A stretch of DNA of 64,000 bases, from contig VUYV01000003.1 in the NCBI GenBank assembly GCA_008711295.1, positions 4,433,609-4,497,608 of the forward strand, given 5' to 3'. The position numbers and the translations under genes are program-made. The first letter of the stretch is position 1. Each line of letters opens with the position of its first letter. The DNA is from Anarhynchus alexandrinus. Taxonomy: Eukaryota > Chordata > Aves > Charadriiformes > Charadriidae. A model generated the notes under the pieces. The model was not told the origin of the DNA and did not search any database. It saw only the letters and a program-made list of their open reading frames with translations. Below, one piece after another: positions 25,886 to 38,992 of this stretch.

Positions 25886-27326
25886 AATATATTGGATGTT
25901 AATGTATTATTAATGTATTAATGATACCCATGCTGTATGTTTTGCAATGAAGGATTAGATTTTGTAAATAATAATATAATTTGCTACATACCTTTATATT
26001 GCATTTTTCAATTAATATTTTGTTCTTGTTTGACCTTGCTAAGCATGTTATTATTTGCCAACCAGCTGACATACAAATTACTCAGAAATCTATTTGGATT
26101 CTGAGATTAAAACATTTGTCTTATGTTCTTGTTTTCCAAGTATTACTTGTTCTCTACTTCTAATGTGTGAGAAGCAACATTTTGATTTCTTTGCTTAAAG
26201 ACCATCACTAGTTAGCTAATACTGTATGAGTGGAAGCAAAAAGAGTAATCCCCTTAATAAACTGACAGCTCTATTTTTCATTAACACTCCCTCATCTGAA
26301 ACTGTGTCCATTTTATAATCACTCCTAAAAGTAGTCTATTGGACGTCGGTATTATTTCACAGAAATGTTTCCTTTATTCCTCTGCTTGTCTTCATAAACT
26401 TGTGTGTTCAAACTTCTTTCTTTAAGATAAACTAAAATTAAGTATTGAATATTGCTCTCATGTTCTGTAGAAGCAGAGGAGTTTCTTAAATTTGTACTTC
26501 CACTGCAAATAAGAAAGTCATACTGAGAAAACAAAAGTTCTATGAAGCAGGGTGTCATATTAGAGAGATACTTCCTAATTTTAGCATCATCTGTAGAATC
26601 TTTCAATCATCTTACCTAATATAAATTCTATTTGAGTTAGTGACAATAAGCCATAACTAGCTTTTGGAGCGCCTATTCACTTTTTTCACCTTTTACTTCC
26701 ATTAAAGTTCCTCCCACTGGAAATGTTTAGGTTTTGCACTGCAATAGCTTTCAATAACATACCATTCTCCCTCCTTCAACTTTAAGTTGAACAACTTAAC
26801 AGCACTTTATAGACAGAGCTTCATAAACTCTTTATAGCCAGAACTGATTGGGCAGGAACAGATAGTTGGTGATGGGAGTTTTCAATGTCACCTCTGTTGC
26901 CAAAGAAAACATATAATCTGACTAGTTCCATAGCTATTATCTTCAGATAGTATTCTCATAAATACTTAAATTCAGATGTTTCTTTCTTTAATACTATGTT
27001 ATTTTTATCACATGACATTTTAGTTTGCTGTATACATAAAAAATTAACTGACTATATATCAGAGAGCTATGTATCTGTTACATGGCAGATCACAGTATTA
27101 ATCAGCTTAGAGAAACTTGAAGCAATAATTAGGACTGCAATAAAGACATAATAGGCCATATTGCAAAAAGATGATGATGGCTGGTGTTTTTTTCACCATC
27201 ACATATTTTTCACCATTCTCTCTGCAACTGCCAAGTATGAGTTATGATAACAACATAGTTTTCGTGAGATGGATTCTTTTTCTTTCTGTGTATATGTGCA
27301 TACATTTATATGTATATGTATATGTA

Positions 27327-27359
<33 letters not shown>

Positions 27360-30300
27360 ATATGTGTACATATATGTGTATGTATATGTATATAGTTACA
27401 AAGATACATATTTATAAAAGGCACAATGAGAATTTGATATTTTTTTTACCAGTAGTTATATATTTATATTATAAAGAACAGTTTATTTTGGGAAAAGCAT
27501 AAAGTTTGTCTTCTGAAGAGAGGAAAACGGGCTACCATTAAAATTATTTTGCTATTTTATTTTTTTTTTAATGATATTTTAGAGTTAGAGAGTTGTTAGG
27601 GATACTAATTAGCTACCTGCTATGTATATACTAGTTTAATGCAGGATTTGGTTAAAAGGTCGAAAGCATATTTACACTAGAAAATATGGTTTAGACCCTT
27701 GAAAGAACCATAGTCACTATTGACCACTTCGGTTCAACCATCTCTGGATATGCTTCTACAGTTTTCTGTAGCAGCAGAAAGACTGAACGCTACTCGGTAA
27801 TAACACAGCAAATAATTGTATGTTGGTTATGTTATACTTTGGGAGAGATTTTATGTTATGGGAAGGAGGATCAAAGTTGAAAAATCAGAGCAGGGTGATC
27901 TCTTGTAGCCATTGAAACTTACTGTTTCACAGGGGATGTATATTCAGATAGGGCAGATGGGAACATTTCTAGAAACATCTGTTGTCCATCATTCTTCTGC
28001 CAGGCAACCCAGATGTTGTTGACAACTTGTATGTAAATCATGCTAACAATTTGTTCAATGTCTTTCCTGCTGTGACTGAGGTTGTTCTGGTCATACCATC
28101 TATCAGATATAGAAGATACTGTGGTCCTGCAAGAGTAGCTCCGACTGTTTTGTTGGCCAATGAACAATGTTAGTCATTAAATGAGTGAAAAAGTTACTGT
28201 ACCTATAATTTTTCTCTATCTTACAGAAGGAATTGCTACGTCTTTCCCTTATTCTATGTGAAAATCAATTAAATGTTATGCAGACTAAAAAAATGCTATA
28301 TGGTTTTCTATGATTGTTCTTAGCCTATTTCCTTTATTTTTTTAGTAACATTGGCAGATATTTCTCTGACCTTGTTTTTTAAAATTACTTTCATCTCAAG
28401 GATGTGACATGCTAGGGGGAAATTATGCATGTATTATTGTATAAGTGTCAGGCTTTTTAGCTTGCAAATGCTGCTATAAAATCTTTACATTCATAGGAAG
28501 TTGATTTATACCCCATATCAAGTTTGAATCTACATCTTCCTAATTCTGGACCCTTAAATGAATCAAAAAGATTTGGATATTATGTTAAGGGGGAAAGAGG
28601 TGAAAGAAAGTCTAATGTTTCTTTAATTCATAAGGTTCTTCAAATAATGGATTTTCCACTGGATTTTCATAGATTAATATAGAACTGTTATACACCATTT
28701 AAAAGTCTCCTCTATTGTGAAGAAAAATATATTTATGTAGAATGATATCCAACTTAAAGGCACTAGAATAGCATGGATATATTTTGAGGTGGGTAATGCA
28801 TAGTTCTTATATAGCAATTAAGAAAGTTTTATAGCTTAGTTTTGATTGGTTTTAGTATACCAGGCATTAATGGACTGGTGGTGGGACTCCCATGGTCAAA
28901 CTTTAATGAATACAAGTTTCATAAGATCATCAAAAGAATCAGAGAAAGACATTATATGGCGATCACTAAGTGCTTCCTGAGAAGTACTGAATATAATCCT
29001 AAATTTATATAACCCTTAATGTATAAATATTCTGAATAACTTGTAAGAACATGTAGAATTGGAAGACCAGATAACATATAAATGCAGACAACACAGTGTC
29101 TATACATTGTTAATGTATCTAATAATTTCAGTTCTTCTGTTCATGCGAATGTACTTGTCATTCTGTGATGCTACCTAGGTGAGTGCAGTAAATGAAATCT
29201 AGTCTTTATAATTCAGTTCAATTTATGTATATTAGACTATACTTTGGCTAGTGTAAAATTACAATGCTTCCTGCTTAATGATATAAACAATTTAAAAAAA
29301 TATATATTTTCATATCATTCAGAAAGAAAGATGTTCAGAAGGCAGGATAAAATGATCACAATGGTAACATAGTCCCCAATACTTCACCCCAACATCTTTA
29401 CACAATGCTCATACACTGGACTAAAAGATATTTTAGAAATAAGCCCTATGCTTATTTACAAACTTTAATTACCTTTGTTAAAATTTTAAAAAAATGTTTA
29501 AAATGTCCAGGTTTAGTCCAAATTGCAATTTCACTAGCTTTATTTTTCCTTTTTTTTTTTTTATTTCTAAAAATACATCTAATATGGTCAATGTCCGCTG
29601 TTCTATTTGTAAATAATTTCTGATCTGTTCTTAACCTATTTTAATAAGAAAGGTAGAAAATAATGATAGACTACTTATTCTGAAGTGCCACGATATCATT
29701 GTTTTCTACCATGATTATAATGGATTTAAAATATCACTACAGTTATTTTACAAATCAGCAATCAATAATGATTTGGATTCCAAATTGCAAGCAGGTTAGG
29801 GGTGGAAAATGAAGCACTTTATACTATGAGACAGGTTTTTTTCATAAATTTATCCTTTCAATAGAATATTTCACCACCTTGAATTTTAATATGTATGTGT
29901 AACAAGATACAGAACATGATTAGCTCTTGAAATGGAGGATTAATGCAGCATTATGGTTCTACATCTGACTGACCTATGGTATGTGCATTATCAGAAAACA
30001 GGTATGAGGTCTGTACTCTGTAAACTTTTCTTAAATTAAGAAACCATGAGTTCCTATGCTTCCAGCTGCAATTAGACATAACATTTAAATTGCAATAGTC
30101 ATAATAATAATATTTAAATTGCAGAAAAAACTGAAAATGAACTACATGGAGCAGTGAACCCATGGACTTATGGTTCGTTAGAGCTATATAAATCATTTCA
30201 TGTATTTAATTTCTGCTAAATGGTGCAGAATCCCATGTACTAAAAACATTATTCCATTGCAGAAGGTAGACAGTGGAGCAGGCATATCACACTTCAGGCA

Positions 30301-30515
30301 TTTCCATGCTTTTGTAAACTAATGTTCAGTAATATACCTAAGAAATAGTGTGTTAGATATGCCTGGGAACAGCAAAAAAAACCAAAACCAAAAGTATGAG
30401 TTTATTGGTCTGTGCTTCTGTTTCATGAAAAGTGACTCTGAAAGATTTCCTGATTACCTCCTTTAATGTTTTTTTCCAAATATTTAGTTAGATCATTTTG
30501 TTTGTCTGTTGCCAC
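25886..30515. other. AT-rich non-coding DNA with one microsatellite
   Basis: No gene recognised. A slightly less AT-rich patch at about 27880-28180 has open frames on both strands (27919-28167 minus, 27982-28173 plus), but neither product is recognisable. The TATGTG-type microsatellite is listed separately. Confidence 0.55.
27288..27394 (+). repeat. (TATGTG)n/(TATATG)n microsatellite
   Basis: About 107 bp of alternating purine-pyrimidine repeats, with a core of TATGTG units near 27325-27356 flanked by TATATG variants. Frames through it give Tyr/Val/Cys- or Thr/His-repeat products and are artefacts. Such tracts are usually length-polymorphic. Confidence 0.92.
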
Positions 30516-31082
30516 TGTCATGGTTTCATCTGGGATGAGGCTGACTTTCTTAGTAGCAGATGGTATAGTGCTTTGCTTTGGATTTACGATGAGAATGGTG
30601 TTGACAGCATACCGGCTTTTTTGGTTGTTGCTCTGCAGTCAAGGCCTTGTCTGCTCCTCACACCACCCCACCAACGAGTGGGCTGGGAGCGCACAAGAAG
30701 CTGGGGGTTGATACAACCAGGACAGCTTACTCCAACTGACCAAAGGGGTATTCCATACCATGTGACATCATGCACAGTATGTAAAGCTGGGGGAAGAAAA
30801 AGGAAGAGGAGGGACATTTGGAGTGATGGCATTTTGTCTTCCCAAGTAACCATTACGAATGACAGAGCCCTGCTTTCCTGGATATGGCTGAACACCTGCC
30901 TGCTGATAGGAAGCAGTGAATGAATTCCTTGTTTGCTTTGCTTTTGCTTTATTTATAAAACTGTCTTTATGTCAACACATGAGTTTTCTCACTTCTACTC
31001 TTCTGATTCTCTCTCCCTTCCCATGGGGGGATTGAAGAGCAGCTGCATGGTCCTAGCTGCCAGCTGCAGTTAAACCACGACT
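30516..31082 (+). mobile_element. solo LTR, plus orientation
   Basis: It begins TGTCATGGTTT and ends near taaaccacgact. Blocks shared with the LTRs at 14482 and 24714 include ccaggacagctt...actgaccaaaggggtatt near 30718-30753, tgacatcatgcacagtatg near 30763-30782, cccaagtaaccatta near 30841-30856 and the tatggctgaacacctgcctg block near 30882-30902. Overlapping frames of 81-141 codons in it are LTR-derived. No 5-bp TSD could be confirmed at either end. Confidence 0.78.
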
Positions 31083-34000
31083 GATTGAAATGGCAATGCT
31101 AAACTATTTTTACAGTCCTTTTAAGAAGCCAATGAGCACCCTACCTGTGGAAAATTTTTCAGCTATTGTGGGTTCTGTCACTATATTTGGATATATGTGA
31201 ATATGTTGAAAGACTAAAGCATGAAACAAGGAGCTCTATCAGGAGTGTTTCTTTCAGTTGTGTATTCTGGTGAATGGGTGCCCCTGCAATACTAACAACT
31301 GCCTGCCCAGCAGCTACAGACCCAGTTGCAAATGTGGAGGACTAAATAAAACATTTTGATAGTTATTTACCTTCAAATTTCTGTTAGCATTTTAATATAA
31401 AATGTTACTCTTCCTAGCCTCTTTTTTTATAACTCATTTAATCACACAAACTTATATATGTGATAATGTCAAAAATTAGGGTTCGATAGTGAATAATGAA
31501 CATCAGACACTATGGATATTTTAGACAATAGGCTATTTTTTAAAATATATATTAGATATATTCTTTTTCTCTGTGGTGCCACTTAGGATATAATTATGGA
31601 TATTGGGTGTTCTGCATTTCCCTTATTTTAATGTATTTTTTTTCTCTTATTTGAAATTTATCTATAATTTCCCAGGTTTACAATGTCAGGTGAAGTATCA
31701 GTACTAGTATTTCATATCAAGGTTCTCCTGTTTATACTATATTGAGTCTGAACATCTTCATTTTTCAAGAACAAAAATCATCCCACACACAATTAAGAAA
31801 GTTCAAGAAAATCTTACCTGATGCTTATTTCAGTTGTGTGAAATACTAAGTTTAAATGGCTGCATTAGTAATGCAAATGTTTTACACTCCTCTTAACAGA
31901 ACATTTTGGCACATTAAATTCAGTTCAAAGTAACTTTGTCAGATGCAGAATGTATCTTGAAATTTGCCTAGCTTTTTAACATTTACAGGCATTTACCCCC
32001 ATATTACTGTTATTTCCTTCAACATTTCTGTCGTATGCACACAGGTAAACTCCTCCAATATAACTGGCATGCTTGTTCATAGTCCTTTTAAAGAAGTCAT
32101 CTGGAAGGGAAGACCAGTGATCAAAATCTTCAGAAGACAAACTCTCGAAGAGGAACTTAGTATCAATTGAAAATTGAGATTTTTCAGTTTCCTCTCTGGT
32201 TTAATACGTTGATGTTAACTTCCTGTAGAAATTTGTCCTTTTTGTTGGAAATAACTGAAATTAATCTGGGTCTGTCATTTTAAGGCATAAAGTTCCTTGG
32301 TATCTGCACAGAGGATTGGAAGTGCATATCATTTTTATCTGAGAATTATTGGATAAAACGCACAAAAAACACTGGGATCAGGGACTAAAATCTAGGTCTT
32401 TCCCTCAAGGCAAACATCTTCAGCAGCGAGTTACAAACTAAAATTCTTTTTTTCAAACCTCATAAAACTTACATGTCTATCTGCACTATGATCAAATTTC
32501 ACCAGGAAAGGAGTAGAAGGGATCTCATCCCTGACTTTTCCAAAACCCAGTCAAGTCTGGTCTTATTTCCTAGACAAGCACTTCAATCACAAAAGGGTTG
32601 TCTGTTCCTCCTCCTCAATTTTAGAAGTTGATGTGATGTTCCAGATCCTGTGTGAATACAGGGTTACTTGTGAAAGCTTGACTTAGGTTTCTGTTCAAGC
32701 TTACCTGTTTGCCTTATAGTCCTTGTAGGCAACAGTGTGCCACAGTTCAACGTAGAAGTACTAAATTTGCCTTAGAGAGCACAAAAGTTTTTATATAGCT
32801 GATGAGGAATGGTAAACACATTCCAATTAGACACTGAATCACTCCTTAGGGACCTATGTCTACTGCCATTGCCTATACGGGGAAGTAGAGACTCATAGTT
32901 TAACAGATCTGAAGCACCATGATGAAAGCATATGTGAAACCTATGTTTTAAGGACCACAATCCCTAGGTCAGGCAGCTAAATAGGTCTCCTGAGGTGGCT
33001 AGTTTGCACATAGCAATGTGGCCCATTATTTTGAAGTGAGTTTTCCATTCTGCATTTAAGAAGTATTTTTTCGTACTTCTACATTTATTAAGACTTTATT
33101 TTTAAATATATTTTGAGAAAATTCACTCAGTGTTGTGTACTTGCTATAATTCTAAGATATACTATCGCAATTTCTTTGCAGCAAGGAAGGGGAGTGAACT
33201 AAATCTCTGCTTTAAGCTCAAAAACCAAATAAATTTTGTCTTGGAGGCTTCAAGTGATTTATTTCAACAATTGTATCTAAATGTTGTCCAGTCCTATGGT
33301 AATATCAATGTTACCCCTCTCAGGGAGACCGAAATGTTCCTGTAAATAACAAGCTTGGGATGCACTTGTGGAGCACGTCAGTCCTCGTGCCATTTTCATA
33401 TGGATCTGAAAAGGGAATAATACAAAGCATGAAGCTTAATCAACATGCCTTCCTAGGCCTTTTAATTTATTGCAATATTGAAACTAATTTGGTTTAGAAA
33501 CTGAAAAAGAAAATTTATAAATGTGAATATTTTGTTTATTTTCTTGGAAAGCAATGAGATACAGTAGAGATATTCCTCCAGATTTCACATACAGGTTACT
33601 TGTGAAATAGACTTTAATTATTCATGCAAACCGTATGAGGTGAATCAAATTGATAAACAGAACGAAAATACCTTATTTTCACACACAATTGTTCTTTCAT
33701 ATGTCTAACAGTCCTTTTTGAATAACCTACTGTAATAGAAAGCCACTTCACATTACTCCTTGTTCGGCAGCAAAAGCTGTGCAGTCAGCTTTTTAGTTAA
33801 TATATACAATTGTTTAACATTTGATATTGAAAATTTGTGAAAAAAATCTAAAATTTATCAAAAAAAAATTCAGAGAGTGTAATTGGATAATTTAATTATA
33901 GTCATTTAATGTAGTAGCTACTGTGTAGCCTTCACAGTAGGTAGTAGAGCAGCCAATTTCTTGCACCTAAGTAAGAACTTACTTCTATCCATTCTGTCTA

Positions 34001-37000
34001 GAAATCATAAGTTCTTAAAGTAGGCATTTAACTTAGTTTGAATACATTCCCAAGTGTCCAAGAAATCCCCGAGAGAAAATAGGGAGTCAATTTTAGCTAT
34101 TCAACTTCAAATAAAGAATGTATTAGTAAGGAAAAAATTCACTGAAGATGCAATATGCAGCTAACTGATGAAAACATTTTATGTTGCAAAGAAAATTTGT
34201 GGGTAAATACCAATACAAAAACAAACTGGCATTTCTTTTTTTTTTATTGGATTTACAGATTTGAACAATAAGTAGATAAACAGTTTTTAACCCTAAAAAC
34301 TTAATCTTTTAAGAATATAAAAAAGAATAGATATGTTTTACTGTTCTTTTTACAAATGTGTTAAAGAACTAAAAAAAAAAAACCAAACTAAAGAAATCAA
34401 TACCTTCAAGGTTATTTTATTGTAAATTAGTAAAATATGAAAAACATCACCATTAAAATAAATCCTTATTAGAGACTTTGAGTGCATTTTGAAATACATT
34501 TAAAATTTAATGTTAAAAGGATCTAGTAAGTCTGAACTCTCAGAAATAAAAGGTAATTATTTCAATGGGTTTGATAAAATAAAATTTAAAAGGTCCTAAT
34601 GAAATTTTAGCTGATTATCTTGAAGAAGCTATACAGCTTCTATCTCAGCTAATGCTGAGATAATGAAGCAATTTTATTTATTTGCTTGTTTGCTTTGAGA
34701 CATCTTTTGATAGGCTCTCTTACGCAGAGCCATTGATATGCCTGTTATGCTTGATTCTTAGTGAAAAGGCAACTGGTGAGCAGTATGGTGATATTCAACT
34801 TCTTGGACATAGTTTAAAAAATGAGTCATACGCTACTGAGCTATGAACTGCTTTAGTCACCTCTCAAAGTAGAATTTTACAGAGTCTCACTCCTGCTCCT
34901 AAAACCCAATTTTGTTAGGAATCAGATTGACATTAATGTTTCCTTTTGTCTGATATCTAAAATTCTAATTATAGATTTGTCAGCCACTGTTAGGTATTCA
35001 AATAAAAATAACCATGAAGTTCAGTTGCAAGGTTTTTTGGGGAGCTGGCCTTAAAAATTAAAATGAAGCATTAATTAAACTGTGTCAATACACACACATA
35101 ACAATAAGAGTATCATTGTATGATGATACTATGTAATATTGTATTTTTTTAATTTGAACTATATTTGAAATAGCAAAGTATTATTGGCTCTTGACATTAT
35201 AATGTTAATCAAATATTAAAACCTTGAAATTGCTTAATATAATTATACATTCAAGATATATTTTGCTATCCTGAAACCTGAAAGAGAAGTTTTTGTTGAA
35301 TTTGTTAGCTATGTTCTAAGATCTGTTTTTAAATTCAAAATTAATAGAACCTTTACAAAATATTATGATACAAAAAGTAAACACATGGATAAAATTTTAT
35401 AAGAACAAACAACAGGAGAGAACTAAAAGGATAATTTTGCTAATATTGTCTTTTTAATTGATCTCATAAAGACAGATCTTTGTGAGATTTTAATATCTCC
35501 CCGATGGCTTTAAAAAAAGCAGAAATTAAGATGACACATTGATCATTTGTAGAAACGTAATTTGTTAACTTTGGGCAGCTAGTATCAGAATAGTATTGAA
35601 TAAGAATGATCTCTTCTAACCTAATCATGATGCATTACAGACTTGCAAATGAGCAAAACCCTTCCTGAAAAACTACAGACTTTGAATGAAAATTATTGTA
35701 ATCCTGGAATGTTGTTGGAAAAGAGATTTCTCTAATTGTTTTAGGAAGACTGAGATCACATTCTGGGTCTTAACCCAACTTGTTTTTGCAAATAGCACTT
35801 CTCTAAATGTGAAAGAAATTAAAACAGAGGTCTTCACCAGCAACAATTCCGATCTATGCAGTTCAGATAAGAATGAGATTGCCTCTTTCTGCTCAATCAG
35901 TATTTTAAGCACAGCATTATGTGTCATACGTATTTCAGAATAAATTCTTTTAGGAATTATATAGTTAGCAATACTATAGCTATAGAATAGCGTTACTCCA
36001 TAGTTACAAACACTATGCTGAGATTTAGAGAGTGAAGGATAGATGGAGTGACGCAGACAAGGAACAACCAACCATTCCTCTCATCCTTGTTTTGAAAGTA
36101 AAATTTTGTTATGCAAAATTAATTTGTTGCTTTAACATATTGTTTATGTCTATGGAGAGACTTTTCATTCCTTTTGGAGCTTTTAGGCACATAGACCTTC
36201 GCCTAACTCTTAAAATTTTATTTCAAAAAATATTTTAAATAATATTCATAGGGAAGTCAGGGTAATTTTATAATCTCAAGTGGTAATTTGGTGTACTTTG
36301 AGAATCCTAATGTTAGTTTGTCATGTTCATGATTTATTTCTTCAATGTAGCATCTGTCAAAGATCTTCATAGGGGTGTGAAACATTGCTTGCTTTTTTCA
36401 TTCTTTCTTTTGCTGCTTCCCTTTATAGCTCTCACTATAATCTGTGAATGCCCTTTAGTTATTTGATTCTATGTCTGGCACAGTGAAACTAGGCTGTAAG
36501 AGAAAAAGACTAGGAAAAATGTGTACTTTGAATTATGGTTACATTTCTTTTTTAAATTTATATTTCACAGCTGATCTACACTAAAGCTTTAGAGTACATT
36601 CCAGACTTGATTTTGGTATGTTAATTCATTTTACTTTTTTTTTTTTTCTGTATCATCCTTTACATTTTAAAACTTAATTACTATAATTCCATTTAGTATT
36701 TGAAGAATTACTCTTGAAGCTAAATTGGAAGCCAGAGTGATTCTTATTCTGCAAAGCATTTATGCCTGGACTTGAATATGATAGGTCTGAATCTGTTTTC
36801 TACTTTAGTCTAGCTCCATTACATTCAGATTATTTCATGTTTCTGCTACGACTTTAAATTCTCTGTAATGGTGTTCATTACTTGAAACTATTTATATGAA
36901 TATCTTTTTCAGTAACATTGTTTTTAATTTCAATAATGCATTTTTTCCTGGATATGAATGCCAAAATCTTTATTTCAGCTTGTTTTATTGTCCCTGTAAA

Positions 37001-37838
37001 GAAAATGAAAGCATTTGGGAAATCATTTCCAGTAGCCAGACATTTTTTGTAACTGGGTGAACAACAGTAGGATTTCCATCACTTCTTCTCTTCTCAGAAG
37101 ATTTAGAAGAGTTTTGGGGGAATGGGGATACTTTTAGCCAACTATAGGTCACATCTGTTATAGAGCTAGTTCTGAGACAAAAGAGTAAGGCAACACAAAA
37201 TTAAGGTTATATATTAGTATTGATAACAATAATAAGCAGATTCAAAAAAGTTACTTCTTTTCCTGCTGTGGATATCTAAATGGAAAGAAAAATAATATTT
37301 ATTTAGAGACAAGTCTATTTCTAAATTTAGTAGGTGCTGGAACATGATTGCTTCCTTTCTATTTCTATTTGGTCAGAGGTTTTTATAAGTTTTCCTCTGA
37401 AAAGTTTGAAAAAAATGATGTTTGAAATGAGCCCAAATCTGATTGTCACAACTAATCCTATTGGGAAATGTACACTGGAAACAATGTCATGCAGTCATTG
37501 CTACAATTAAACATCACTTTTTTCCAAGAGTAGCTCTGAAGGTGAGATGCACAAGCCAAAATGGATGGAAATCCAAGGACTGATAAAGTTCTGTGACTCT
37601 TACTGCTAGTTACACTGGAGGATGAAGAACACTGTCAAAGTGCTCTATAAACTTGGGATTCTTCCTGTTGTGCTCTTAGGAAAGAAATTAGGAAATTAAT
37701 TCCTGTCATCAAGGGTCATGAAAATTGGGTGAACTCTCTCACCAACTAAGCCACAAAGTTAACACCTCTTTTGATAAATGTAACTTTCTTGTCATATTTT
37801 ACTTAGGAAAGCATAGTTGTTATTTTTTAAGATATTGT
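31083..37838. other. AT-rich non-coding DNA
   Basis: About 6.8 kb with no recognised gene, LTR or LINE. Frames such as 32772-32960 (minus), 33130-33345 (plus) and 35673-36071 (minus) have no recognisable product. A cluster of three perfect small inverted repeats lies at 34624-34731. Confidence 0.55.
34624..34731. repeat. three small perfect inverted repeats
   Basis: AGAAGCT/AGCTTCT with a 4-nt loop occupies 34624-34641. TATCTCAGC/GCTGAGATA with a TAAT loop occupies 34641-34662, sharing one base with the first. GGCTCT/AGAGCC with a 7-nt loop lies at 34713-34731. The arms are perfect but short. Their clustering is the only notable point. Confidence 0.7.
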
Positions 37839-38992
37839 TGCATTGGGTTTGCATGGGAAGGTTTTGGTAGTGGGGAGGCTACAGGGGTGGCTTCTGTGAG
37901 AAGCTGCTAGAAGCTTCCTCATGACCAGTAGAGCCAATACCAGCCAGTAGAGCTCAGTGGAGCCAAGAGACACCCACTGCTGGCCAAGGCTGAGCCCATC
38001 TGCAACAGTGGAAGCACCTCTTTGATAACACATTGAAGAGGAAAAAAAGTTGCTGCACAACAGCAACGGCAGCAGGAGAGCGAAGTGAGACTACATGAGA
38101 GAAACAACTCTGGAGACACCAAGGTCAGTGAAGAAGGAGGGGGAGAATGTGCTCCAGGCACTGGAGCAGAGATTCCCCTGCAGCCTGTGCTGAAGACCAT
38201 GGTCAGGTAGGTTGTCTCCTTGCAGCCCATGGAGGTTAATGGCTGAGCAAATATCCACCTGCAGCCCATGGAGGTCTGGAACATACCAGAGCAGGTGAAT
38301 GCACCCATAGGAGGCTGTGACCTCATGGAAAACCCCTACTGGAGCAGGCTTCTGGCAGGACCATTGAACCTATGGAGAGAGGAGCCCATGCTGGTGAAGG
38401 TTTTCTGGCAGGATGTATGACCCCGTGGAGGGACCCACACTGGAGCAGTCTATTCCTGAAGGGCTGCACTCCATAGAAGGGATCCATGCTGGAGCAATTC
38501 GGGAAGAACTGCAGCCTGTGGGAAGGATCCACTTCAGAGAAGTTCATGGAGGACTGTCTCCTGTGGGAGCGACACCATGCTAGAGCAAGGGAAGAGTGTG
38601 AGGAGTCCTGTCTCTGAGGAGGAAGGAGCAGCAGAGACAATGTGTGATGAACTGGCTGCAATCCCCATTCCCCATCCTTGTGTGCTGCTTGGAGGGAGGA
38701 GGTAGAGAAAATCAGGAGTGAAGTTAAGCCCATAAAGATTGGATGGGAGGGGGAAAGGTGTTTTAAGATATGGTTTTATTTCTCATTACTCTACTCTGAT
38801 TTGATTGATAATAAAACTAATTTCCCCAAGTCGAGTCTGTTTTGCTGATGACAGTAATCGCTGAGTGATCTCTCCATGTCCTTATCTCGACCCACAAGCC
38901 TATATCTTCTCTCCCTTGTCCAGTTGAGGAGGGAGAGTTACAGAGCAGCTTTGGGGGAACACTTGGTATCCAGCCAGGGTCAACCAACCACA
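37839..38992 (+). mobile_element. 1.15-kb LTR, copy A of a GC-rich modular family
   Basis: It starts near TGCATTGGGTTTGC and ends near ggtcaaccaaccaca. The flanks ATTGT and ACTGT make an imperfect (4 of 5) candidate TSD. The middle (about 38160-38600) is a series of imperfect 40-70-bp modules with repeated tgcagcccatgg and ctggagcag motifs. AATAAA at 38810-38815 marks the polyadenylation region, and a T/C-rich tail follows. Open minus-strand frames (135-136 codons) arise from the module series and are not genes. The first ~600 bp is almost identical to copy B at 56824. Confidence 0.85.
38810..38815 (+). promoter_or_regulatory. LTR polyadenylation signal
   Basis: AATAAA lies in the A/T-rich part of the 37839-38992 LTR, about 180 bp before its 3' end and followed by a gtctgttttgctgatgaca G/T-rich block, as expected for the R region. 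Confidence 0.6.

Noticed and set aside
27171..27502. Frames with Val/Cys/Tyr repeats resembling a membrane peptide.
   Set aside because: They are translations of the TATGTG microsatellite.
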